A stretch of DNA of 64,000 bases, from NCBI RefSeq assembly GCF_009763255.1, contig NZ_WSJB01000032.1:222231-286230 (forward strand). The letters are read 5' to 3'. Under the pieces are notes generated by a model, which ran no database searches, was not told the origin of the DNA, and saw only the letters and a program-made list of their open reading frames with translations. The translations under genes were made by a program, and so were the position numbers. This document shows, piece by piece, positions 30,982 to 41,300 of the stretch (position 1 is its first letter; the number at the start of each line of letters is the position of its first letter). Source of the DNA: Bordetella sp. 02P26C-1. GTDB taxonomy: Bacteria; Pseudomonadota; Gammaproteobacteria; Burkholderiales; Burkholderiaceae_B.

Positions 30982-31806
30982 TTAATTGAAATGCACGAGT
31001 TGCTCGAACAGCCGACGCAGCACGAGGCAGTATTCGGCGAACTCGGGCGAAGCCATGGTTTCCAGCGTGCGGGGACGCGGCAGATCGATCTTGATGTCTT
31101 CGACAATAGTGCCGGGGCGAGCCGACATGACCAGTACGCGATCGGACAGGAATACGGCTTCCGAGATACTGTGGGTGATGAAGATCGCCGAGGTCTTGCG
31201 CGCCATCCAGATGCGCTGCAATTCCAGGCTCATGTGATCCCGCGTCATGGTGTCGAGTGCCGAAAACGGCTCGTCCATCAAGAGCAGATCCGGATTATGA
31301 ATCAGCCCACGCGCAATACCGACGCGTTGCTGCATCCCGCCGGATAGTTCGCTGGGATAGTTATGCGCGAAGCGCTCAAGACCCACGAGACGCAGCAGAT
31401 CCATCGCGGCTTCGCGCGCCTTGGAGATGTCTTGACGCAGCGCGCGCGCAGGCACCAGCACGTTGTCCAACACGGTCTTCCAAGGCAGCAAGTTTGCCTG
31501 CTGGAACACCATGCCCACGTCACCGCGCGGACGATCGATCTTCGCACCCTTCAGATAGGCGGTGCCGTGCGTGGGTTTCAACAACCCGCTAAACACCCGG
31601 GTGAGTGTCGATTTACCGCAGCCTGAAGGCCCAATCACCGACACGAACTCGCCGCGTCCTACGGACACGTTGATATCCTGCAGCGCCGTGACGCTGCCAC
31701 GGCTACCGCGGAAGATAACGCTCAGGTTTTCCGTGGAAACCAAGGGTGTGCTGTCATTCCCAACGTCAATAGCGTTAGGCGTTACCTGCGCGCGTGCTTG
31801 CATCAT
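30982..31806 (-). CDS. ABC transporter ATPase (SsuB/TauB-like)
   Basis: 274-residue ATPase: Walker A GPSGCGKS, signature ELSGGMQQR, Walker B LLLMDEPFSALD and H-loop ITHSI. The sequence between them (QQANLLPWKTVLDNV) is typical of the sulfonate/nitrate class. The start overlaps the end of the binding-protein gene (ATGATG over TGA). A second ATG at 31803 is equally possible. Confidence 0.93.
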   Translation of the reverse strand: MMQARAQVTPNAIDVGNDSTPLVSTENLSVIFRGSRGSVTALQDINVSVGRGEFVSVIGPSGCGKSTLTRVFSGLLKPTHGTAYLKGAKIDRPRGDVGMVFQQANLLPWKTVLDNVLVPARALRQDISKAREAAMDLLRLVGLERFAHNYPSELSGGMQQRVGIARGLIHNPDLLLMDEPFSALDTMTRDHMSLELQRIWMARKTSAIFITHSISEAVFLSDRVLVMSARPGTIVEDIKIDLPRPRTLETMASPEFAEYCLVLRRLFEQLVHFN

Positions 31807-32894
31807 TTTGCCTTTGCTTGCGCTGCAACGGCGCGGGCGTCAAAGTCGTTGATGCGATCGACGAACTCGTTGGTGTAGAGCGTATCCAGCGGCAGATCGG
31901 TGGTCGACAACAGGCCGCCTTGGTGCAGAACCTTGGCATAGTCTTGCAGCGATTGCTGGGTATAGCGTCCCATTTGTGCCGGGCCCTCGGCCGGGATCAT
32001 GGTGGCCAGGCGCATCTCTACGATACGTACGGCGTCGGCGAGTTTTTGCTCTTCGGTGCCTTGGGAAGGCTTGGTGTTGGGATACATCGCCCAGAAGTTT
32101 TTCACGCAGGCTTCTACGTTGGCTTGGCAAGCGACCACGCCTTTGGCGGCGGCGCGCGCGAACTTGACGGCCAGTTCGGGGTTATCACGCAATGTGTCTT
32201 CGTGGGCCAGCCAGCCATTGGAAAAGAGTTTGCGGTACTTGTCCTCGACTGGCACGCGGCGCAGTTTGGTGCCGTTGTTTTCCAACTGGCCATGGAAGGT
32301 GTCGAACAGGTTCAGGCCCGCGATCGAGCCGTCTTCCAACGCGCGAAACGCGCTGGCGCCCACGCCGACGGGCAGCAGCTCGTAGTCTTTACCGGCTTGC
32401 AAGCCGGCGTCGTTCATGATGGCCTTGGTAATGGGAATGTTGGCCCAGGTCATGCCACCCACACCGATTTTCTTGCCGGCGAAATCGGAGGCTTGCTTGA
32501 TGGGGCTGTCTTCCTTGACCACGATCTCGTAGGGCGACAGATAGATACCGTTATAAAAGAGCTTGACCGGTAGGCGCGTGCGGTCGGGCTGCGCGCCGGA
32601 GATCAACGACTCCGGGCTCATCCAACCGAAGGTGATGTTCTTTTGAGTCAGCTGGGGCATCATCACCGACGAGCCCTGGAAGAACATGATTTCGACGTCC
32701 AGGCCTTCGTCTTTGAAGTAGCCCATGCCATTGGCCATCAACAACGGCGCGTTCGACAGGTTGATGTTCGTGGGAAAGGCGAACTTCACCGTTTCCGCGC
32801 GCGCACCGAACGTAGCGGTCAACGCGGCACCAGACAACAGGCTCAACGCGGCCAAGCGCGCGAATGAACGGCGCGATTTTTGTGCTGCTTTCAT
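31803..32894 (-). CDS. ABC transporter substrate-binding protein (NMT1/SsuA-like)
   Basis: 363 residues. The signal peptide (MKAAQKSRRSFARLA then a hydrophobic run ending GARAE) directs periplasmic export, possibly with a double Arg. The mature part has the SsuA/ThiY-like features: NLSNAPLLMANGMGYFKDEGLDVE and FAGKKIGVGGM. The ligand is unknown; the family covers aromatic and aliphatic sulfonates, nitrate, pyrimidine precursors and phthalates. GGAG lies 7 bases before the ATG at 32894. Confidence 0.9.
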   Translation of the reverse strand: MKAAQKSRRSFARLAALSLLSGAALTATFGARAETVKFAFPTNINLSNAPLLMANGMGYFKDEGLDVEIMFFQGSSVMMPQLTQKNITFGWMSPESLISGAQPDRTRLPVKLFYNGIYLSPYEIVVKEDSPIKQASDFAGKKIGVGGMTWANIPITKAIMNDAGLQAGKDYELLPVGVGASAFRALEDGSIAGLNLFDTFHGQLENNGTKLRRVPVEDKYRKLFSNGWLAHEDTLRDNPELAVKFARAAAKGVVACQANVEACVKNFWAMYPNTKPSQGTEEQKLADAVRIVEMRLATMIPAEGPAQMGRYTQQSLQDYAKVLHQGGLLSTTDLPLDTLYTNEFVDRINDFDARAVAAQAKAK

Positions 32895-32960
32895 ATGCAA
32901 ACTCCAAAGATGAGGGAATGCGCGTCAGCGCGCGCTACCCTGGTGTTGCTACTCAAATGA

Positions 32961-33842
32961 CTAGATGGATTCTTGGAAAACGAGCGTCATGCCGCCCGCG
33001 TTCTTGGGCGCGATGCGGATGCCTCCAGGACAGGATTGGAACGGCACTGCATGCGCGTTTAAGTGCGTGACCGCGCGTTCCAGACTGGCCACGGTCACGG
33101 TGCATGCCGCTGGAAACGGCAATGCGGGCACGCGCGCATCGGGCGCCACTGCGTGCAAGTACTCGGGGGTCACCAGGCGCAATGCGCCGTGAGTGAGAGT
33201 GAACAGGCGATATCCCGGCCCTGCTTGCGCTGCGCAGCCTAGAAAACGTTCGTACCGTGCAGCCGCTTCGTCCAGATTCGATACGGCGACGGTGGTTTCC
33301 GCCAGTGCAATGGCGGTATTCGGATGCGTGAGGTATCGCGGCTGCCAGACCAGTTCCGGCGTCTCGTGCTGCAGCATGAACACGCGCCCTTCTGGCAGTT
33401 GCGAGGCGTCGGGACGCACCTGGATGAATCGCGCGACGTCGCTGCCGTCGGGCAGATCGACGCGCCGTTCTAGGATCGTACGGCCAGGTTCAAAGCCAGT
33501 GGCTTTCAATCTGGCCTGCTCGGTATCGGCATCGCGCAAACCGAATGCCAGGATGTGCAGGCCCTCGTAACGTGCGAGCGCCTCGGGTACACCCAGCGTG
33601 TCCAGCCCCGGATCGACCACGCCCAACAGTTCGATATAGCCCTGCTGCAACATTGCACAGCGGTTGGCAGTGCCGCGCAGGGATATCGGGGCATCAGGGG
33701 TGGGGGGACGGGAATGTTGTGACTGTGGCGTGAGGAGAAACCCTAATGCCTCGTATTGCCGTGCTGTGTGGCTCAGATCATCGGCAAATAGCCCGACATG
33801 ATCCAGATTCACCCCTGTAGGCAAGGCCGGTAAAAGCTGCAT
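32961..33842 (-). CDS. VOC-family (glyoxalase-fold) protein
   Basis: 293 residues from ATG 33842 (LPTGVNLDHVGLFADDL), a two-domain vicinal oxygen chelate fold of the Glyoxalase_3-like type. An upstream in-frame extension of 42 residues to 33968 is Phe/Cys-rich without family similarity and was rejected. Metal-ligand His (LDHVG) is visible near residue 16 and a second potential ligand in IELLG. It could be an isomerase or dioxygenase of the pathway fed by the downstream ABC transporter. It lies 66 bases before the binding-protein gene on the same strand. Confidence 0.7.
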   Translation of the reverse strand: MQLLPALPTGVNLDHVGLFADDLSHTARQYEALGFLLTPQSQHSRPPTPDAPISLRGTANRCAMLQQGYIELLGVVDPGLDTLGVPEALARYEGLHILAFGLRDADTEQARLKATGFEPGRTILERRVDLPDGSDVARFIQVRPDASQLPEGRVFMLQHETPELVWQPRYLTHPNTAIALAETTVAVSNLDEAAARYERFLGCAAQAGPGYRLFTLTHGALRLVTPEYLHAVAPDARVPALPFPAACTVTVASLERAVTHLNAHAVPFQSCPGGIRIAPKNAGGMTLVFQESI

Positions 33843-33890
33843 CCGACGTCCTGACTGTATATTTAAGTTGCATAACGATCTGTATACAAA

Positions 33891-33898
33891 TGAGCATA
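33891..33898. promoter_or_regulatory. TGTATACA palindrome upstream of the VOC gene
   Basis: A perfect 8-base palindrome sits about 50 bases before the VOC start within ATCTGTATACAAATG. The core resembles operators of FCD-type GntR regulators, and a partial copy (CTGTATAT) lies at 33855-33862. No bound regulator can be named; the AraC gene 160 bases away is the nearest candidate controller. Confidence 0.3.
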
Positions 33899-34058
33899 CT
33901 GTAAAATTTCGCTTGACGAAAGCCGCAATTGTCAGAAACAAGGGAAAGTCCGGGGTTTGTGCGGCCAATCAGGGGCGTTGACACACGAAAATGTCGTTGG
34001 TAACCGGCTTTGACTGTGCGCGACCGCCTTGCGCTACGAACCAGATGCAGTACTCGCG

Positions 34059-35054
34059 TTAGGCGCGGTGCGTGGCTTGAGGGGTTTCGCCAAACGCTTC
34101 GCGATAGGCCCGCGAAAAGTCCCCGAGGTGGTTAAACCCGAACCGTAACGCAAGCTCTCCCACTTTCGCGGGCCGTTCCGGCTGCAGCAATTGCTGACGT
34201 ACCGCTTGCAGACGCTGCATACGCAACCATTGCAGCGGCGACTGTCCGCAAGACTCTCGAAACAAGGCTTGAAGACGCCTGACCGACAAGCCGCAATGCG
34301 CCGCGATCATGGATACCGGCATGGGCTCTCCCAGATGCCGCATCATGTAGTCCTGCGCGCGCCAAATCGCCTTGGGCAACGCAGGCGGCGGAGCGGGCCA
34401 CAACAGTGTTGCCATGTTGTGCGGTTGATGTAGCAACAGCGTTGTCGCCAGTAAGGATTCCGTCTGCGCCAATAAGGTATCCGAAACAGCGCGTCCATTG
34501 CTTTGGCCCGCGCACCTGACCACCCATTGCAGCATAGGAAACATGGCCTGCCAGCCCGCCGTATGAGGCGCAACCACGACATCGAAGAGTATTGCAGGCG
34601 CTTGTTCATGGCCCGTTAAGCGGCACCATGCCTGGGCAATCGCGCGTCGATCGACCCGCAGTAATACATGTTCGTAGTCGGCGCTGGCGTTAAAACGAAA
34701 CGGACGACCGGGGCTTAGGAGAAACAGTCTCTGCGGCGATACGTCGATACATGCGCCATCGAAGTAAAAAACGGCTCTCCCTTGCGTCGGCACCACTAAA
34801 AGGTAGTAGTCCTCCAGGCACTGCGTCTCGAGGTCGATGCCGATTTCAGCGCCAAAACCTGGCCGCAGCTTCAACAGCGCCAGCTTGCCGCTGGGTACCA
34901 GATCCATGCGGCAATGCTGCACGCGTCCCCGATGGATTTGCAGTTGATAGGCGGTCAGCACCTTGCCAATTTCCGATCGCGCCTCGTCCAGGTCGTCCGT
35001 GTCGACGACGCTAAAGCGCTCAAACGGGACCTGTTCAAACAGCGTGACGATCAT
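34059..35054 (-). CDS. AraC-family transcriptional regulator
   Basis: 331 residues starting MIVTLFEQVPFERFSV. The N-terminal effector domain resembles the AraC_binding_2 type (FeaR/NitR-like). The C-terminal double helix-turn-helix includes MIAAHCGLSVRRLQALFRE and LALRFGFNHLGDFSRAYREAFGETP. A longer in-frame start at 35222 is possible but its first 56 residues contain a hydrophobic stretch foreign to the family. It precedes the VOC/ABC/DUF2817 genes on the same strand, so it is the likely regulator of that set; 216 bases separate it from the VOC gene. Confidence 0.9.
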   Translation of the reverse strand: MIVTLFEQVPFERFSVVDTDDLDEARSEIGKVLTAYQLQIHRGRVQHCRMDLVPSGKLALLKLRPGFGAEIGIDLETQCLEDYYLLVVPTQGRAVFYFDGACIDVSPQRLFLLSPGRPFRFNASADYEHVLLRVDRRAIAQAWCRLTGHEQAPAILFDVVVAPHTAGWQAMFPMLQWVVRCAGQSNGRAVSDTLLAQTESLLATTLLLHQPHNMATLLWPAPPPALPKAIWRAQDYMMRHLGEPMPVSMIAAHCGLSVRRLQALFRESCGQSPLQWLRMQRLQAVRQQLLQPERPAKVGELALRFGFNHLGDFSRAYREAFGETPQATHRA

Positions 35055-35313
35055 AGGATTCGGCCCAAGCGACGAGAGCGCAGATCTTATCGGATCGGTT
35101 GTGGCCCGACGAAAAAATATCGCGAATCCGATAACAGACGCCAGCAATCCGATAGACGGAAATATTAAGTTGCAAGACGATATCGCAGGCTGCAGATGCG
35201 TGACAGCGTGCTCCCTCTTCACCTCAAGCGATCCGCAATAGCGTTACTCTGCGCATCCTTTTTTATCGCCACCGCTGCCGTGCGCGCAGCGGTCGCTTAC
35301 GCGAGTGTTATTG

Positions 35314-38300
35314 ATGCCAAACCCTTCCCAACCGCGCCATCGAGTCGTTCGCCAATCTCTGGATACGCATCACCCAGCTCAGCGCCACGACGTTCTGACA
35401 CTTAACTATGCGAGCAAGCTGCTGCTGGTGCTTTCTTATTCCGCATTACCCATGGCGCATGCGCAGAGCAACCTCGAGGGTCTAAGTTGTACCAACAGCC
35501 AGGGCGCCGAAGTTTGCAGCAATAGCAGCGGTCAGACCATGGCAAACCCGGCGGTCTTAATTGATCAAGGCAATACGCTGCAGGTAACGACGAACTCGAA
35601 CGTGGTCTACAGCGCCGGCGACGTTATCGCGGGCGCGCAGATCATTAGTCAAGGGGTCGACGGCAGTGCCGATCAGTTCAACGGCGGTGCTAGCGGTGCT
35701 GTAACACTGATAAATAACGGGAGCGTGGACATCACGCTGACGGGCTGGGAATCGCAAATGGCCATAGGTCTGCGCGCCTCCAGTCGCGGCGGTGTGGGTT
35801 ACTCGCCAGAACACGACGATGACGGGGGCCATGGCGGCGACAGCGGCACCGTCCAGCTGACAAACAATGCGTCAGTAACACTAGGCGAGGACGGCGGCGT
35901 TTTCCAATATGGCGTGATGGGCGTTTACGCCCAGGCCGCGGGCGGCACGGGCGGCACAGCGCATTCGCACGCTATCGATCACTATGGGGGCAATGGTGGT
36001 AACGCTGGCGCAGTCACGCTCAATAATCATGGTGCGATCGGCATGGGCACGAGCAGCGACCTATTGGCGGGAACTTCACGCGCCTGGGCAGTCGCTGCGG
36101 AAAGCGTCGGCGGCCGGGGAGGCATGTATGCCAAGGGCCAAAGGACCGATGGCAATGCCGGGACGGGCGGCAGTGCGAGCAGCGTCACGCTGAACAACAC
36201 AGCCAATATTGCGCTCTATTGGCAGGACCCCGATGTGACAGACGACGGCGCAGTGGGCGTCATGGCGCGCAGTGTCGGCGGCGATGGCGGAGAAAGCCAA
36301 TACAGTGATGATTCTGGCGGCAACGGTGGTGATGCCGGCTCGGTCGCGGTCAACGTGGGCGAGGTACCCGGCACATCCAATCCCGCGCGAACGTCTATTG
36401 TCGTGCGCGCCGCCATGGGTACCACGCCATCTAGTGTGAGCGCGGGCGCGGCCATCACAGCGATTTCGCGAGGCGGGGTGGGCGGCACGCTAACCTCCCA
36501 CGGTGCCAGTGGGGGCCAGGGCGGCAATGCAGACACGGTGAGCATCCAGCTCAACAACACCAGTGTGCAAAGCATCGGAGACTATATCGCTGGCGTGGTG
36601 GGGTTCTCACGGGGCGCGAACGGCGGGTCCGGAGACAGCACGGACCGCAGCACGAACGGCGGCAATGGCGGCAAAGCCGGAAACGTATCGATTTCGCTGG
36701 ACGCTGGTGCGAGCTCGCCGAGCCAGGCCTCTTCGATCACGACTCAAGGCCTTTATGGCTATGGCTTGCTGGCGCAAAGTATTGGTGGATTTGGCGGCAC
36801 CGGCACGAGCCAGGGGGGTACGGGCGCGAACGCGGGCACCGCGTCGGCGACAACCAACCTTGCCTCGATTCGCACGAGCGGGAACTATGCCGCCGGCGTG
36901 ATCGTGCAATCGATCGGAGGTGGCGGTGGCACGGGCACCGATTTCACCTGGGGCCTCGCTGGCAGCGGCGGAAATGGTGGCAATGGGGGTAACGGAGCGG
37001 CTGTCACGATAACGAGTTCGGGCAATATCAGCACGATCGGCCAACACGCGTACGGGCTGCTCGCGCAATCGATTGGCGGCAGCGGCGGCACGGGTGGCGT
37101 CGGCGTCGGCTTGATCGCGGCCTTGGGCGGAGATAGCGGCGCGGGTGGCGCCGGCAGCACGGTGCAAGTGACTAACGCCGGCAACATCACGACAAGCGGC
37201 TATGCATCCAACGGGATGGTGGGTCAGTCCATCGGCGGCGGCGGCGGAGCGGCGGGATCGGCCACGGGTTTGTTCGCTGTCGGCGGGAACGTGGCGCCCA
37301 GTGGCACTAGCGGCGCGGGGTCGGTGACGATGACCAACGCCGGCAGCATCACAACGGCGGGCGATGCGGCCATTGCGATGCTCGGCCAATCCATCGGTGG
37401 CGGTGGCGGCACGGCAGCCTCCGCGGCCGGACTCCTATCGATTGGAGGAACCGGCGGCAACGGGGGGCAAGCGGGCGACGTCACGCTCAACGCGAACGGC
37501 AAGCAACAAACCGCTGGCGAATATGCCTATGGCGTCGTTGCGCAATCCATCGGCGGCGGGGGTGGCAATGGCGGCAATGCCTTCGCGCTAAGCACGGCGG
37601 CCCCCGCCATCTCCATCGGCGGCAATGGCGGCATCGGCGGTAACGCTGGCAACGTCAATCTGTCCGTGAACAACAATGGCACGGTGGTCACATCCGGCGC
37701 GGGCGCGACCGCGGTCCTTGCACAGTCCATTGGCGGCGGAGGCGGCAGCGGTGGATCGGCGAAGAACGCGACATTGTTTTCAGACGCCACCCTCAGCATC
37801 GGCGGCGCTGGCGAAGCGGGAGCCTCCGCGGGTCAGGTCAACGTACAGGCCTCCGGCGCCAACGTGCGGACCTATGGGGCAAGCGCTTCTGGCATCGTGG
37901 CTCAAGCCATCGGAGGCGGCGGTGGCATTGGTGGCACCGCGGAGTCGGCCGGCTTAAACGTGGGGTTCAATCTGGCGGTCGCCGTCGGCGGCACGGCAGG
38001 CGGTGGCGGAGCCGGCGGAAAAGTGTTGATGACGCTGAGCGATACGGTCGTCGCGACTTCGCCCGTCGACCCCAGCACGGAAGTGACGCAAGCACAGGCA
38101 CAAGCTGTCGCGCAATCAGACGCCTACGGCGTTCTTGCGCAATCCATCGGCGGCGGTGGCGGCTCGGGCGGCAGCGCGACAGGAAACAGCGTCGCCCTGC
38201 CCGTCCCGATTAGCGAGGACACGGTTTTTGCTCTTGCATCCTCCATTGCTGTTGGCGGCAAGGGCGGGCTCGGAGGCGATGGCGGTGAAGTCGATGTCGT

Positions 38301-41300
38301 ATTGAACGGCAGTAGTCTCGTGGTCACCAACGGCCAAGGTGCGCACGGCGTGTTGGCACAATCGATTGGCGGCGGAGGCGGCAACGGTGGCGACTCGAAT
38401 GCCATGAGCCGCACGTTCACTACGCCTGAGGTAAGCATTGCAGTAAACGTCGACGCGTCGGTGGGCGGCAGCGGCAACGCGAGCGGGCATGCCGGAGCAA
38501 TCGACTTGCAACTCAATGACCGGAGCCAGATCGTCACCTATGGCGACTATTCCAACGCGCTGATGGCTCAGGGCATCGGTGGGGGTGGTGGTAATGCAGG
38601 CGTAGGCAGCAGCGGAACAGGCGGCATCGCGCAGGGCAAGTCATACACCGTTAATGTGGGTGTGGGCGGTAAAGGCACCTCGGGCGGCGCCGGCTCCAAT
38701 CTGACCGCGACGACTGGGTCGGGTACCGCCATCGGCACCGCTGGATCTGGGTCGCGCGGCATTTTGATGCAGTCGATTGGCGGTGGCGGAGGCGCTTCGC
38801 AAGGCACCACCGTCTCTTTAGGCTTACCGTTGGAAGACAGCGGCGGCGGTGGCGGTGAGGCCACCACGAGTTTCACCGCGGCGGTCAGCATTTCCGTGGG
38901 CGCCACTGGCGGACAAGGCGGCAGCGGTGGCAGCATCGTGCTGACTGATGCGTCAAGCATTACCACCCGTGGCAATGATGCCGATGGCGTGTTGCTGCAA
39001 TCCATTGGCGGCGGCGGGGGGTTGGGCGGTTCGGCCGGCTCTGATGCTTCGGCCGGACCTTCGTCATATCCAGGGTTCAATCCAAGTGACGACCCTCCTT
39101 CGGATGACAACGATCTCGGCACCTATGGGTTGTCGGTGACCGTGGGTGGCCAGGGCGGCGCGGGCGGCAACGGATCGGCCATCACGGTGAACTACTCCGG
39201 CATCACGCAAACGCAGGGCGATCTGGCGGACGCCATGATCGTCCAATCCATTGGCGGCGGTGGTGGCGTCGGAGGTACCGCCACGGCAAAGGGCGCCAGA
39301 GGCACCGCTAATCTCACTATCGCCGTGGGTGGTAGCGGTGGCGACGGCGGAAATGGCGGCGACATCGATTTAAATTTCGCGGGCAAGGCCAGCGGATCAT
39401 CCGGCAATGCCAGTGCGGGCCAGTTGATCACCCGGGGCAACGCGGCGTATGGCCTGCTCGTGCAGTCCATCGGCGGCGGTGGCGGTCAGGCTGCTGACGG
39501 GTCGGCCGATGTCACTTACAAAACCGGCGCCACCCCCTCGCTGCTGATTGGTGTAGGCGGGCGAGGTGGCGCGGGCGGAACCGGCGGCGCGATCAACATG
39601 AATGCCGCCAACAGCCTGATTGGAGCCAGTACCTATGGCGCAGGCTCGCATGCCATCGTGCTGCAGTCCATTGGCGGCGGCGGCGGCGCAGCCAGCGCTG
39701 GCGCCAGCACCGACGGATCGATCGTGGGTGAGGACTTCGTGCTTAGCCTCGGCGGTGGCGGCCAGGGAACCGCTAGCGGGGCCGGCGCGATAACGGTCGA
39801 TTCCATCATCCTCTCGCACACACAAGGGCCGGCGGCCTACGGTCTGGTCGCTCAATCCATCGGCGGCGGCGGCGGTATTGCGTATGTGGGACCGACTTCG
39901 CCAATTAGCAGTGCGAATATCGACACCTCAGAACAAGCCAACTCGTTCGACGCTTCCGGTGGCAATGTCCATGTCAGCCTTTCATCGGTCAATCATCTCG
40001 ACCCGAACGGCCGGGATCCCTACAACGACATTTCGACCGCGGGCTTTGCTGCGCATGGCATAGTGCTGCAGTCGATAGGCGGTGGCGGAGGGATCGCGGG
40101 TAGCCCGGATTCGCAACTGCAGATGGGATGGCAAGGCGCAGGCCAGCAAAATGTCAGCCCGAGCGGCGCTGACGCGGGTGACGTTCGGCTGGACATGGGA
40201 GATATGACGATCAGCGTGACCGGTGACAATAGCGTCGGCGTGCTGCTTCAGTCGATCGCAGACGGCGGCGGTGTAGGCACGACTTCACAAGGCAGCTTTG
40301 CCGGTTCGGTGTACGACCATACCCAGGGCGGCGGGTCCAAAGCCGGTGCGATTACCTTCACCCAGACCAGCGAAGGCACTCTCTCCGTGACAGGTGCGAA
40401 CCCGGTAGCGATTTTTGCGCAAAGTGATGGGAACATTGCGCAGGCTTCGCCCATTTCCATCACGATAGGCGGGATGGTGCAGACAGCACCGGTGCCCACG
40501 CTTCCCAACGCGTATGGGGTGTGGCTTGATGGGGGTTCAGATTCCAACGTCGTAACGGTTGCAGAGACTGCCTATCTCATCTCCACTATCGCCGTGCAGC
40601 AAACACGATTTGGCACGATTACGGTCAATAACGCCGGCACGATCGCGGGTTCTCAGTTTTTAAGCGCCGACAGCAGCGCGACCGTTGGCGTCGTCAACAA
40701 TACGGGCACGCTGATCAATGCCGCCACCATCAAAGGTACGGTGGTCAACGCAGGCAACGTGATTGTGGGTTCTCCCTATGAAATCGATCAGATGCGTGTG
40801 ACAAACGACTTCGTCCAACGTGAAAAAGGAACGCTGCATATCGGGGCGGATTTCAACAATCGACGGATAGACCAGCTCGTAGTGGGGCGCGACGCTCATT
40901 TAAACGGTCAGCTGAGTATCGCGGCTTCAACGCTCATGCCCAATCGGGAGTTGACCTTTGTGCAAGCAGGCAGTGTGAACGCCGCCGCGCTCAAGGTTCA
41001 CGGCGCGTCATCGCTCTTTGACTTCAATACGCATGCCACCGCTGGCGCGGCGGCCGTATCCGTCGGTCGAGCGAATTTCGACAAGATGTCGCAGGCCTAT
41101 GGGCTAGGCGAAAACCTGCGCGAGGTGGGCGATCACCTGCAGAACATCTGGGAACGCGGCAGCACAGAAGCGTTGGGCTCGATCTATGCTCGGCTCGATC
41201 GCCTGGCGAATAACGCGCAAGCTTATTCCTCGGCAATGAGTGACTTGTCCCCCGGTTTGTCGGCCGCCCCGGCTGCCCTTGCCACCCGTTCGATGAAAAC

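Noticed and set aside
33855..33870. Possible second LexA box (CTGTATATTTAAGTTG)
   Set aside because: Only the left half matches; the ACAG half is missing.
36900..40300. Repeated GGCGGCGGTGGCGG blocks that look like a CRISPR or DNA repeat array
   Set aside because: They are codons of the Gly5 rung in one long open frame, with variable synonymous bases and irregular spacing; no separate DNA-level array.
35557..40547. Several Pro-rich minus-strand frames within the autotransporter gene
   Set aside because: Antisense of Gly codons gives Pro; typical shadow.
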